From contig NZ_CP008953.1 in NCBI RefSeq assembly GCF_000732925.1, positions 8,115,001 through 8,179,000 of the forward strand: DNA of 64,000 nt, read 5' to 3'. The DNA is from Amycolatopsis japonica. Its GTDB lineage: Bacteria; Actinomycetota; Actinomycetes; Mycobacteriales; Pseudonocardiaceae. Both the position numbers and the translations under genes were made by a program. The notes beneath the pieces are model-generated. The model saw only the letters and a program-made list of their open reading frames with translations, searched no databases and was not told the origin of the DNA. Position 1 is the stretch's first letter, and each line of letters opens with the position of its first letter. Of this stretch, positions 8,330 through 16,724 are shown piece after piece.

Positions 8330-9868
8330 ATGACACCTGCCGAGCACCCGCCGTTCCCGAACCGCCGGATGAGCCGGCGCGGTTTCCTGGTGCTGGGCAC
8401 CGGTACCGCCGCGGCTGTGGGCTTGTCCGCCTGTTCGTCCGGCGGCGGCACGCCCGTGCAGGCCAAGGTCGGACCGACCTCACCCCTGGTCGCCAGGGGT
8501 GAGCAGGCCCGGCGCGCGGCGAACGCGGCCGTCACGACGGCGGACTTGACCGCGACGGTGGGTGAGGTCGACCTCGGCGGTGTACCGGTCAAGACGTGGA
8601 CGTATGGCGGAGCGCTTCCGGGCAAGGAAATCCGACTGAAACGCGGCGAGGTACTGAAAGCCAACCTCGGCAACCGGCTCCCCCAGCCGACGAGCATCCA
8701 TTGGCATGGCCTCGCTCTGCGCAACGACATGGACGGCGTGCCCGATGTCACCCAGCAGGCCGTCGCGGCGAACGCGGACTTCACTTACGAGTTCACGGTG
8801 CCCGACGCGGGGACGTACTGGTTCCATCCGCACGTCGGCGTGCAGCTCGATCGCGGGCTCTATGCCCCGCTCATCGTCGAAGATCCGGCCGACGGCAAGG
8901 ACTACGACGACGAACTGGTGATCGTGCTCGACGACTGGATCGACGGAACCGGCACCGATCCGGACGCGGTCCTCGACAATCTGAAAAAGAACGGCATGGC
9001 CATGGGCCACTCGATGCCGGGCATGTCCGAGATGCCCGGCATGCCGAAGTCGGACGTCCTCGGCGGCGACGCCGGAGACGTGATCTACCCGCATATGCTG
9101 GCCAATGGCCGGCTCGCGACCGCACCTCATTCGTTCGACGGCAAACCCGGGCAGCGCATCCGGCTCCGGTTGATCAACGCGGGCGGGGACACCGTGTTCC
9201 GGGTCGGTATTCCCGGTGTGCCGATGCGGATCACCCACACCGACGGCTTCCCCGCGACCACTCCGAACCCCGCCGAGACGGTCCTGATCGGCATGGGTGA
9301 GCGAGTCGACGCCGTGATCTCCCTCCCTGACAAGGGTGTGCCTGTCATCGCCATCGCCGAAGGAAAGAACGCCTACGCCCAGATCCTCCTGCATTCCGGC
9401 GGCAGCAAATCGGCGACGGCGAACGACACCGCGGTCGCGGCCTTGAAAGCGCGGCAAGTACACGGCCTCGCCGACTTCCAGGCCACCCCCGAAGTCTCCC
9501 TTCCTGCCAAGAATCCGGACGTCGTCCATGACATGGTCCTGGCCGGGCCAGGCGCCAAATACGACTGGACGATCAACGGCAAGCCCTTCAACCCCAACGA
9601 CGGCCTGCCGATCCGGCAAGGGCAGCGGGTCCGGCTGCGCTTCGTGAACGACTCCGACATGTATCACCCGATGCACCTGCACGGCCACACGTTCCAGGTT
9701 CGCGGTCAGAACAATCTCGGCGCTCGCAAGGACACCGCGATCGTCCTCCCTCGCACGACCGTGGAAGTCGACTTCGACGCGAACAACCCCGGTCAATGGC
9801 TCACCCACTGCCACAACGTCTACCACGGCGAAGCCGGGATGATGTCGGTCGTGTCCTATGTGGAGTGA
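8330..9868 (+). CDS. Tat-exported multicopper oxidase lipoprotein (CueO-like)
   Basis: The 512-residue product is likely a cuprous or metal oxidase outside the membrane. The N-terminus has a twin-arginine signal ('MSRRGFLVLG') and a lipobox ('LSAC'), so it should be exported folded and lipid-anchored. Copper ligand motifs are present: 'HWHG' and 'FHPHVG' near the N-terminal third, and 'HPMHLHGHTF' and 'HCHNVYHGEAGMM' at the C-terminus (T1 Cys between His residues, Met axial). A Met-rich insert ('MAMGHSMPGMSEMPGMP') resembles the cuprous-ion-binding insert of CueO. ATG 8330 follows GAGGGA. The next gene overlaps its stop. Lipidation fits the linked Lgt/Lnt genes under the same operator type. 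Confidence 0.92.
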   Translation: MTPAEHPPFPNRRMSRRGFLVLGTGTAAAVGLSACSSGGGTPVQAKVGPTSPLVARGEQARRAANAAVTTADLTATVGEVDLGGVPVKTWTYGGALPGKEIRLKRGEVLKANLGNRLPQPTSIHWHGLALRNDMDGVPDVTQQAVAANADFTYEFTVPDAGTYWFHPHVGVQLDRGLYAPLIVEDPADGKDYDDELVIVLDDWIDGTGTDPDAVLDNLKKNGMAMGHSMPGMSEMPGMPKSDVLGGDAGDVIYPHMLANGRLATAPHSFDGKPGQRIRLRLINAGGDTVFRVGIPGVPMRITHTDGFPATTPNPAETVLIGMGERVDAVISLPDKGVPVIAIAEGKNAYAQILLHSGGSKSATANDTAVAALKARQVHGLADFQATPEVSLPAKNPDVVHDMVLAGPGAKYDWTINGKPFNPNDGLPIRQGQRVRLRFVNDSDMYHPMHLHGHTFQVRGQNNLGARKDTAIVLPRTTVEVDFDANNPGQWLTHCHNVYHGEAGMMSVVSYVE

Positions 9869-10364
9869 GCGATCCCGTCGATGGGTGGCCGCAGTGGCCG
9901 CCGCCGCACTGAGCGCGCTCGCAGTCGGGGTGCCGACCGATGTCATCGACACGTCGTACTTCACCCGCATGACACCGATCCGATGGTGGGAGTATCCCGT
10001 TTTGGCGCTCACCGCGGTCCTCACCGGGCTCTGGGTGTCCATTCGACGTCCCCAAAGCGACACCCGCGGGCGTGGCCGGGTGATCGGATCGGTGACCGCC
10101 GCGGTGTTCGCTGTCGGATGCCCGGTTTGCAACAAGATCATCGTGGGACTGCTCGGCGTGTCCGGTGCTCTCGGCTTGTGGGCACCCGTTCAGCCCGTAC
10201 TCGCGGCTCTGTCGGTGGCCGCTCTGGGCGCCGCCGTGGTGATTCGCTGGCGGCAGCGAGACTGCACCACGGAAGCCTGCGCGCCGGAAGTCACACGGGA
10301 GGCCAGCCCAGACGGGCGAACCACGCCAGCATCTGGCTCATCAGCAGCGTCCAGCCACCTGTGA
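9858..10364 (+). CDS. Small membrane protein with CPVCNK motif
   Basis: This 168-residue protein of unknown function has about four hydrophobic segments. A 'GCPVCNK' motif between the second and third segments is a possible redox CxxC or metal site. Its ATG overlaps the multicopper oxidase stop by 11 bp, so the two are probably translationally coupled, suggesting a role in copper or thiol handling for the oxidase. Its 3' end overlaps the convergent ccdA by 74 bp, an unusually deep tail-to-tail overlap. I recognise no characterised family. Confidence 0.7.
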   Translation: MWSERSRRWVAAVAAAALSALAVGVPTDVIDTSYFTRMTPIRWWEYPVLALTAVLTGLWVSIRRPQSDTRGRGRVIGSVTAAVFAVGCPVCNKIIVGLLGVSGALGLWAPVQPVLAALSVAALGAAVVIRWRQRDCTTEACAPEVTREASPDGRTTPASGSSAASSHL

Positions 10365-11028
10365 GCATCGCGATCCCCATCGCCATCAGCAAAACCCCGC
10401 CGACGACCTCGATCTTCCTCGTATGCTTCCGCAGCCAGCCCAGGCCACGCTGCCCCCGCGCCACTCCGAACGCCACAAGCAGGAACGGCACCCCGAGCCC
10501 CACCGAGTAGGCGAACAACAACAACGCGCCGGTGCCGACCGTCGCCGTACTCGCGGCGGTCGCGAGAATCGACGCGAGCACTGGGCCGACACAGGGCGTC
10601 CATCCCAGGCCGAATGCGACGCCCAGCACGACCGCGCCTGCCGGGCCACCGCGCACACGATGCAGGTCGAACCGGAATTCCCGGTACAGCAATGGAATCC
10701 GGACGACGCCGAGCATGAGAAAGCCCATCACGATCACCAGGATGCCGCCGATGACCGTCAAAGTCTGCTTCTGCTGTGCCAGCGCCAGCCCCAGGGCCGA
10801 GGCCGTCATCCCGAGTGCGACGAACACCACGGTGAAGCCGAGGATGAACAATAGCGAGGCGACAGCGACACGACGTTTGCTCAGCGTCATGGTCGGTCCG
10901 TCCACAGAGGACCGTCCGACGCCGGACATGTAGGACACATAGCCGGGCAGCAGCGGAAGCACGCACGGCGAAGTGCACGAGATGATCCCCGCCACGATGG
11001 CCAGCGACAGCGATGCGTACAACTCCAC
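10291..11028 (-). CDS. ccdA: Cytochrome c biogenesis protein CcdA (DsbD-family thiol transporter)
   Basis: CcdA is a membrane protein that passes reducing equivalents from cytoplasmic thioredoxin to extracytoplasmic thioredoxins such as CcmG/ResA. The 245-residue product has six hydrophobic segments and the two conserved redox cysteines in 'SCTSPCVLPLLPGY' and 'GWTPCVGPV'. GTG 11028 is preferred, with an AGG-rich site about 9 bp upstream; a TTG at 11073 is a longer alternative. It is divergent from the ccm operon, and both start around the same TACTA-type operator at 11085, so reductant supply and haem attachment should be co-regulated. The protein partner is probably the CcmG-like thioredoxin at 16721. 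Confidence 0.9.
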   Translation of the reverse strand: MELYASLSLAIVAGIISCTSPCVLPLLPGYVSYMSGVGRSSVDGPTMTLSKRRVAVASLLFILGFTVVFVALGMTASALGLALAQQKQTLTVIGGILVIVMGFLMLGVVRIPLLYREFRFDLHRVRGGPAGAVVLGVAFGLGWTPCVGPVLASILATAASTATVGTGALLLFAYSVGLGVPFLLVAFGVARGQRGLGWLRKHTRKIEVVGGVLLMAMGIAMLTGGWTLLMSQMLAWFARLGWPPV

Positions 11029-11084
11029 GTCAGAAACCTGCCTGTCGGAACCCGGACGAGTGGTCGGCTCCAACCGACTGTAAT

Positions 11085-11103
11085 CTACTAGCGATGTTAG
11101 TAG
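11085..11103. promoter_or_regulatory. TACTA-type operator shared by ccdA and ccm operon, perfect copy
   Basis: CTACTA-N7-TAGTAG is perfect and extended by flanking T and A. It lies between divergent ccdA and ccmA. The likely ccmA ATG (11094) is inside the 7-bp spacer, implying a leaderless transcript or a later GTG start. Confidence 0.75.
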
Positions 11104-11783
11104 AGCAGCGGGATGCCGTGGTGGCCGTGACGGATCTGGACGTCACCGTCCACCGCAGCCCTGTCCTGCGCGGACTCGACCTCGTGGTGCGCCCCGGTGA
11201 AGTGTTCGGTGTCCTCGGCCCCAACGGCTCGGGGAAGAGCACGTTGCTGGCCGTCCTGGCCACCCTTCTGCGACCGGCCGGCGGGCTCGGAACCGTGCTT
11301 GGTGCGAGGCTCGGCACTTCGGCGGCCCAGAGTGTCAGGCCGTCGATCGCGCTGGTCGGACATCAGTCGGCGTTGCACCCGCTCCTGACACTGGAAGAGA
11401 ACCTGCGTTACGTGGCCACACTGACCGGGCGGTCCGCTTCCGCGGCCACCGCCGCACTGGACCTCGTGGGTTTGGGACAAGCGGCTCACCGCCGGGCAAA
11501 CCAATGCTCACAGGGAATGCTCCGGCGCGCCGACCTCGCACGGGTCATCCTGACCGCTCCGAAGCTGCTGTTGCTCGACGAACCCCACGCCGGTTTGGAC
11601 CCCGCGTCGTTCGGTCTGGTCGATCTGGTCGTGCACCGGGTCCGTATCCGCAGCGGCGCGGCGGTCGTGGTCTCCCACGACATCCCACGGCTGACATCGC
11701 TGGCCGACCGGCTCGCTCTCCTCGAGGGCGGGCGACTGGTTCCGTGCGTCCACGAGTTCGTGCCGGACGGTGAGCACCGATGA
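11094..11783 (+). CDS. ccmA: Haem exporter ATP-binding protein CcmA
   Basis: This is the ATPase of the CcmABCD complex, which releases haem-loaded CcmE from CcmC during System I cytochrome c maturation. The 229-residue product has Walker A 'GPNGSGKST' near residue 45, Walker B 'LLLLDEPHAGLD', and the switch His in 'VVVSHD'. The ABC signature is degenerate ('CSQGMLRRADLAR' instead of LSGGQ). ATG 11094 lies within the operator and has no obvious ribosome site; GTG 11118 is the alternative. It is the first gene of a nine-gene string in which every neighbour overlaps. Confidence 0.85.
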   Translation: MLVEQRDAVVAVTDLDVTVHRSPVLRGLDLVVRPGEVFGVLGPNGSGKSTLLAVLATLLRPAGGLGTVLGARLGTSAAQSVRPSIALVGHQSALHPLLTLEENLRYVATLTGRSASAATAALDLVGLGQAAHRRANQCSQGMLRRADLARVILTAPKLLLLDEPHAGLDPASFGLVDLVVHRVRIRSGAAVVVSHDIPRLTSLADRLALLEGGRLVPCVHEFVPDGEHR

Positions 11784-12448
11784 CCACGCCGCTGCGGCAG
11801 GCCGGTGCCGTCGCGCGCACCGAGTTGCGGATCGAGGGCCGTGCCGGTGAGACGCTCTGGGTGATCGCGCCGTTCGGGGCGGTGGCGCTGTTGCTCGTAC
11901 CATTGGCCGTCGGCGCCGACCGCCCGCTGCTCGCGCAGCTCGGCTTGGGGATGTACTGGGTCGTGGTGCTGCTCTTCGGCCTGCTCGTCACCCTGCGCCA
12001 GTCCACGACCGATTCGCCTGAACACCTGGGGATGCTGCGGCTGGCAGGAGTCGCCCCGGCGGCCCGGCTCGCGGGTCGCGCGGTCGCGACCACGGTCGTG
12101 CTGCTGGCCTTCGAGTTGCTGTTGCTGCCGGCCTTGGTCGTGTTCTACCAGCCGCCGATGCGCGGCTGGGCGTGGCTTTCGGCTGTCTTGCCCGTCACAG
12201 CCGCGGGACTGGCCGCGCTCGGCACCCTCGCCGGGGCCGTCGTCCGCGGCCTGGCCGGGCGCGGCACGCTCGGCCCGCTGCTGGTCTGCCCGCTCGCGCT
12301 TCCGCTGCTGCTCGGCGCCACGGAAGTGATCAAGACGGCCGCCTACGGACGGATTCCGTGGCCCTGGCTCCTGCTGTTGGTCACCACCACCGCGATCGGC
12401 TGGCTCGGTCTGCTGCTGAGCGCGAACGCCTGTGAGGAGAACGCATGA
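11780..12448 (+). CDS. ccmB: Haem exporter membrane protein CcmB
   Basis: CcmB is the membrane partner of CcmA in System I cytochrome c maturation. The 222-residue product has six hydrophobic segments and is of family length. The ATG overlaps the ccmA stop (ATGA), indicating translational coupling, and the ccmC ATG overlaps its own stop. Identity rests on size, topology and position between ccmA and ccmC more than on sharp motifs. Confidence 0.85.
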   Translation: MTTPLRQAGAVARTELRIEGRAGETLWVIAPFGAVALLLVPLAVGADRPLLAQLGLGMYWVVVLLFGLLVTLRQSTTDSPEHLGMLRLAGVAPAARLAGRAVATTVVLLAFELLLLPALVVFYQPPMRGWAWLSAVLPVTAAGLAALGTLAGAVVRGLAGRGTLGPLLVCPLALPLLLGATEVIKTAAYGRIPWPWLLLLVTTTAIGWLGLLLSANACEENA

Positions 12449-13176
12449 ACCCGCTCGGACGACGACTGCCGGTCGCCACCGTCGTCGTGCTCGCCGCCGG
12501 GCTGACCGGCGCCGTCCTCGCGCCACCGGACCGAATCCAGGGTGAGTACCAGCGTCTGATGTACCTCCACGTTCCGACGGCGTGGACGGCCTACCTGTGC
12601 TTCGTGATCACCTTCGTGGCGAGCGGGCTGTGGTTGTGGCGGCGGAAGGAACGCTTCGACCGGTTCGCGGCCGCCAGCGCGGAGGTCGGTGTGCTGTTCA
12701 CCGGTCTGACGATCGCACTGGGTTCCTGGTGGGGCAAACCTGTCTGGGGCGTGTGGTGGACCTGGGATCCCCGGCTGATCACGACCGCGCTGATGTTCTT
12801 CGTCTACCTCGGGTATCTCGCTCTCCGGCGCGCGACGCTCGACCCTGTCGCGCGGGCACGGCGCGCGGCCGTGCTCGGCGTCGTCGCGTTCGTGCAGGTA
12901 CCCATCGTGCACCTGTCGGTGGTGTGGTGGCGGGCCCTGCACCAGCCACCGACCGTCCTGAAACCGGGCGACCCTTCCATCGACCATCGCATGCTGCTGG
13001 TGCTGCTGGTCAACGTGCTCGGGTTCACCCTACTCGCGATCGCCCTGCTGCGAGCCCGCACTCGCCTGTCCTCGCTGGAAGAGGACCTTGCTACCGCCCA
13101 AGCCACCGCGGACAGCCGGCTGGCCGGCCTCGCGGTGGCCGCACCACGACTGGAAGGGCCGGCGAACGATGTCTGA
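12445..13176 (+). CDS. ccmC: Haem lyase/exporter subunit CcmC
   Basis: CcmC loads haem onto CcmE outside the membrane. The 243-residue product has six membrane helices, the tryptophan-rich motif 'WGVWWTWDPRL' that holds haem, and the two flanking haem-ligand histidines in 'LHVPTAW' and 'VHLSVVWWR'. The ATG overlaps the ccmB stop. Length and spacing of histidines and WWD motif match the family well. Confidence 0.93.
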   Translation: MNPLGRRLPVATVVVLAAGLTGAVLAPPDRIQGEYQRLMYLHVPTAWTAYLCFVITFVASGLWLWRRKERFDRFAAASAEVGVLFTGLTIALGSWWGKPVWGVWWTWDPRLITTALMFFVYLGYLALRRATLDPVARARRAAVLGVVAFVQVPIVHLSVVWWRALHQPPTVLKPGDPSIDHRMLLVLLVNVLGFTLLAIALLRARTRLSSLEEDLATAQATADSRLAGLAVAAPRLEGPANDV

Positions 13177-13291
13177 ATGGACCTGGGTGATCATCGGCTT
13201 CGTAGTCACCTTCGGCGTTCTCACCGCGTACACGGTCAAGCTGGTCCAGCGGGCCAGGGCCGTCCAGCGCGAGTTGGGGCGTGACCGGTGA
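13169..13291 (+). CDS. ccmD: Haem exporter small subunit CcmD
   Basis: CcmD is a 40-residue single-helix membrane peptide ('WTWVIIGFVVTFGVLTAYTVKLV') followed by a basic tail, the typical CcmD layout, needed for release of holo-CcmE. It overlaps the ccmC end by 8 bp, and the ccmE GTG overlaps its stop. It is assigned mainly by size and position. Confidence 0.85.
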   Translation: MSEWTWVIIGFVVTFGVLTAYTVKLVQRARAVQRELGRDR

Positions 13292-13722
13292 AGCGCTACC
13301 GGCTGCTCGCCGTTTCGGGAATCGGCGTCGTCGCGGTGCTCGTCGGCGTACTGCTCTTCGGCAACCTGAACGGCAACCTCGTCTACTACCTCACGCCGGA
13401 TGAGGCGCTGGCCAAGCACGCCGACTACGCCGAAGGGCGGCGTTTCCAACTCGGCGGATTCATCCGTCCGGGTAGCGACCGGCGCACCGCCGACGGGCTC
13501 ACGTTCGTCGTGACCTCCGAGGTGCGTCCGGACAGCGCCGCGGTCGTCGTGCTGCATACCGGCCCGGTCGCGCAGCTTTTCCAGCCCGGCATCGGTGTGG
13601 TGGTCGAAGGCTCTTGGCGTGGCACGGAATTCCTCTCGGACACCATGATCGTCAAGCACGACGAGAACTATCGTCCGCCGGGCCCGACGCCGCAGCCAGG
13701 TCCCGGAGGTGATCCTCGATGA
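13288..13722 (+). CDS. ccmE: Haem chaperone CcmE
   Basis: CcmE carries haem covalently from CcmC to the CcmF ligation complex. The 144-residue product has one N-terminal membrane anchor, an OB-fold beta domain, and the haem-attachment motif 'KHDENY' near the C-terminus (His-x3-Tyr). This is the common histidine form, not the CxxxY variant of some other bacteria. GTG 13288 overlaps the ccmD stop, and the ccmF ATG overlaps its own. Confidence 0.93.
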   Translation: MKRYRLLAVSGIGVVAVLVGVLLFGNLNGNLVYYLTPDEALAKHADYAEGRRFQLGGFIRPGSDRRTADGLTFVVTSEVRPDSAAVVVLHTGPVAQLFQPGIGVVVEGSWRGTEFLSDTMIVKHDENYRPPGPTPQPGPGGDPR

Positions 13723-15704
13723 CGCAAGCAGTCCCGGCCGCGGGCTGGGGTGGCGCATTGCTCGGCCTGGCCGCTTCGCTCGTCCTGGCCTTGTACGGCT
13801 TCCGCGCGCAACACCGCCCAGGAACCGTCCGGACAGGACAGTTACGTGCCGCGACCTCGGTGATGGCCGGCGGCGCGGTCCTGTCGATGGCAGCTCTCGA
13901 AACCGCCCTGCTCACCGACAACTTCGCGATGTCGTACGTCGCCGAGACCCACGCGCGCGCGACCCCTCTGCTGTTCACGATCACCAGCGCGTGGTCCGGA
14001 CTCGGCGGCAGTATCGTGCTGTGGACGCTGGTACTGGCCGGGTACATCTTCGTCGCGGGCCGGAACCTGACGGGAGCGGACGACCGGCTCGGGACCGGGG
14101 CGCTCGGCGTCATGGGACTGGTCGCCGCGTTCTTCTTCGGGATGGTGACCACGGTCGCCAACCCGTTCAAGATCCTGGCCACTCCGCCTATGGACGGGCC
14201 AGGCCCGAATCCCCTGCTGCGTAACGACATCATGGTGGCGATTCACCCGCCGCTGCTGTATCTCGGCTTCGTCGGCTTCACGGTGTCCTTCGCCTACGCG
14301 ATGTCGGCGCTGGTGCTCCGGCGGGGCGGTGTCGACTGGCTCGTCCGAACTCGCCGGGCGAATCTCGTGGCGTGGACCTTTCTGACCGCGGGTCTGATCG
14401 TGGGCGCCTGGTGGTCGTACGAGGTCCTCGGCTGGGGCGGCTATTGGGCGTGGGATCCGGTGGAGAACGCCGCGTTGATCCCGTGGCTGGTGGCCACGGC
14501 GTTCATCCACTCGTCCGTGGTGCAGGTCAAGCGCGGAATGTTGCAGGCGTGGAATTTCGTGCTGGCGCTCGCGACGTTCGCGCTCACCATCCTCGGCACG
14601 TTCCTCACCCGCTCGTCGGTGGTCGCGTCGGTGCATTCGTTCACGCAGTCCGGTGTCGGCCCCGCGTTGCTCGGATTCCTCGTCGTGGTGCTGGTGGCCG
14701 GGTTCACGCTGTTCGCACTGCGCGGCGAGGACATCGCCACGCGAACACGATCCCTGCGACTCGGCAGTCGCGAGGGTCTGTTCCTGGTGAACAACCTTCT
14801 GCTGTGCCTGTTCGCCTTCGTCGTCTTGCTCGGCACCCTCTACCCGATCTTCGTGGAAGCCCTTTCCGGCGGGCAGGTGTCGGTGGGACGGCCGTTCTTC
14901 GACCGGATGGCCGTACCGCTGTCGTTCGCGTTGCTCTTGGCGATGGGCGCGGGACCGTTCACGCCTTATCGCTGGGCGACACCGGGTCTGCTGTGGACCC
15001 GGCTACGCGTACCGCTTCTGCTCGGCAGCGCTGCCGCCGCGGTCGTGACCGTGGCGGGTCTCCGGTCGGTCGGCGCCGTCGCTGTGGTGTTCCTGGCGGT
15101 GACGATTTCCTCGGCGAGTGTCCGGCAACTGCTTGTCGCCGCGCCGAACCGGCGGCCGCGCGGGCTGTGGCGGCTGGTCACCGGGCAGCGTGCGTACTGG
15201 GGCGGGCAGCTCGCTCACCTCGGTGTGGCCGTCGTCGCTGTGGCGATCTCGGTCTCCGGAGCCACCACGAACCGCGCCACCGTCACCCTGGCTCCAGGGC
15301 AGACGGCGCAGTTCGCCGGGTACACGGTCACTTTGGAGACCACCGAGCAGCATGTCGAACCCGACCGGACGCTGCGCGACGCGCACTTCGTGTTCCGCGA
15401 AGACGGCCAAGCCGTTTGGACGGCAGAGCCCCGGCTCGAGACCTTCGTCAACCAGCCGCAGGCGGTCGGCACGCCGACCGTGTGGAGCACGGCGGGCCGG
15501 GACATCTACGTGGCGCTCGCCCAGCTCACCCCGGAGAACGTGACGGTGAACCTCTATCGCTACCCGCTGATGTCGTGGCTCTGGGTCGGAGGATTCATGA
15601 TCGCCGCCGGTGGGGGTTGGGCACTGACCGGCAAGCGACGTGGCCGTCTGGAGCGGTCCACGGCCGAGACGGCTCCTCCGGCGGAGGCGAAAGCCGGTGC
15701 GTAG
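13719..15704 (+). CDS. ccmF: Cytochrome c haem lyase subunit CcmF
   Basis: CcmF attaches haem to the CxxCH of apocytochrome c. The 661-residue product is polytopic (about 14-15 helices). The haem-handling motif is 'GWGGYWAWDPVENAALIPWL', and there is a large extracytoplasmic loop before the last helix ('TVTLAPGQ...LTPENVTVNLYRYPL'), as in the family. The ATG overlaps the ccmE stop, and the ccmH GTG lies 8 bp inside its 3' end. No CxxCH protein is encoded in this window, so the substrate cytochromes are elsewhere. Confidence 0.95.
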   Translation: MTQAVPAAGWGGALLGLAASLVLALYGFRAQHRPGTVRTGQLRAATSVMAGGAVLSMAALETALLTDNFAMSYVAETHARATPLLFTITSAWSGLGGSIVLWTLVLAGYIFVAGRNLTGADDRLGTGALGVMGLVAAFFFGMVTTVANPFKILATPPMDGPGPNPLLRNDIMVAIHPPLLYLGFVGFTVSFAYAMSALVLRRGGVDWLVRTRRANLVAWTFLTAGLIVGAWWSYEVLGWGGYWAWDPVENAALIPWLVATAFIHSSVVQVKRGMLQAWNFVLALATFALTILGTFLTRSSVVASVHSFTQSGVGPALLGFLVVVLVAGFTLFALRGEDIATRTRSLRLGSREGLFLVNNLLLCLFAFVVLLGTLYPIFVEALSGGQVSVGRPFFDRMAVPLSFALLLAMGAGPFTPYRWATPGLLWTRLRVPLLLGSAAAAVVTVAGLRSVGAVAVVFLAVTISSASVRQLLVAAPNRRPRGLWRLVTGQRAYWGGQLAHLGVAVVAVAISVSGATTNRATVTLAPGQTAQFAGYTVTLETTEQHVEPDRTLRDAHFVFREDGQAVWTAEPRLETFVNQPQAVGTPTVWSTAGRDIYVALAQLTPENVTVNLYRYPLMSWLWVGGFMIAAGGGWALTGKRRGRLERSTAETAPPAEAKAGA

Positions 15705-16173
15705 CCGAGTCGTCAGTCTCGCCTGTATCGCCGGTGTGCTGATCCTGCTGGGAGTAGTCGCGGCTCAGCTGATGAGCACCGGCGGCCAGGAGGACCGAGC
15801 CTACGAACTCGAGCAACGGCTGCGCTGCCCGGTGTGCAAGAGCGTCTCGATCGCCGAGTCACCCTCCGAAACCGCCTCCGCGATGCGACAGGTCGTACAG
15901 GAGCAGGTCGCGGCCGGCCGCGACGAGGAAGAGATCGTCGCGTACTTCCGCTCCCGCTACGGCGACTGGGTTCTGCTCGACCCGCCCGCCCACGGCCCGA
16001 CGCTGCTGCTGTGGCTCCTGCCGGTGGCAGGCGTGCTCGCAGGCGCCGCCGGGCTCGGCGTCTTCCTGCGACGTCGAGAAGTGGTCCTCGTCGTACCGGA
16101 GGAGCAGCGCGATCAGATCGCACAGGCCTTGGAGCGAACACGTGCCCACTACCGTCGTGAGGATCTCCTGTGA
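15697..16173 (+). CDS. ccmH: Cytochrome c maturation thiol-disulfide protein CcmH
   Basis: CcmH is a membrane-anchored redox protein that keeps apocytochrome CxxCH thiols reduced. The 158-residue product has an N-terminal hydrophobic anchor, the diagnostic 'LRCPVCKSVSIAES' motif around residue 45, and a second membrane helix ('TLLLWLLPVAGVLAGAAGLGVF'). GTG 15697 has GGAGG about 10 bp upstream inside ccmF. It overlaps both neighbours. Confidence 0.92.
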   Translation: MRSRVVSLACIAGVLILLGVVAAQLMSTGGQEDRAYELEQRLRCPVCKSVSIAESPSETASAMRQVVQEQVAAGRDEEEIVAYFRSRYGDWVLLDPPAHGPTLLLWLLPVAGVLAGAAGLGVFLRRREVVLVVPEEQRDQIAQALERTRAHYRREDLL

Positions 16174-16724
16174 CTCGTGAACGAGAACGTCTCGAGGAAG
16201 AGCGCGAGCAAGCGCTTCGGGATTTGCTGGCGCTGGAGGTGCAGATTCGCACCGGCGAGATCCCTGCCGAGGCCGGGCAACGGCTGCGCACCGAGTACGA
16301 ACGAGCCGCCGCGGATGCGATGGCCCGGCTCGACGGCCTCGATATGCCCAGTGCACGTACACCGTCCCGGCTCAGTGTCGCCCGCACGCTCGCCTACGTC
16401 GTCACCGTGCTGGTCGCGGGGCTCGCGGCTGCCGTCGTCCTCCCTGGGTCGGTGCAGCCCAGGCCGGAGAACGGCTTCGTGACCGGCAACGAGGTCACGC
16501 AGAGCAGCACACCCGCACCGCCGTTGCCCGTCGGCGGCGATGCGGCGGGAACGGCCCTGTGGATGAGGGCCAACGTCGAACTCTTCGGCCGCGACGATCC
16601 GGCCGCCGCGCTCCGCACCCTCGAGCAACTCCAGACGCGGCCCGACCTGCTCCCGGAAACCCGCCGGGACGTCGAAGCCCTGATCGCGACCGCCCGCCGC
16701 GAACTCGACAGGAACGGCCGATGA
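16170..16724 (+). CDS. CcmI-like cytochrome c biogenesis protein
   Basis: The 184-residue product starts with an acidic and arginine-rich amphipathic segment ('LEEEREQALRDLLALE...TGEIP') as seen after the first helix of CcmI/CycH, then a single membrane helix near 75-95, then a helical TPR-like tail. It lacks the first N-terminal helix of classic CcmI and is much shorter, so it may be a reduced apocytochrome chaperone. GTG 16170 overlaps the ccmH stop, and the next ATG overlaps its own stop. Confidence 0.7.
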   Translation: MTRERERLEEEREQALRDLLALEVQIRTGEIPAEAGQRLRTEYERAAADAMARLDGLDMPSARTPSRLSVARTLAYVVTVLVAGLAAAVVLPGSVQPRPENGFVTGNEVTQSSTPAPPLPVGGDAAGTALWMRANVELFGRDDPAAALRTLEQLQTRPDLLPETRRDVEALIATARRELDRNGR

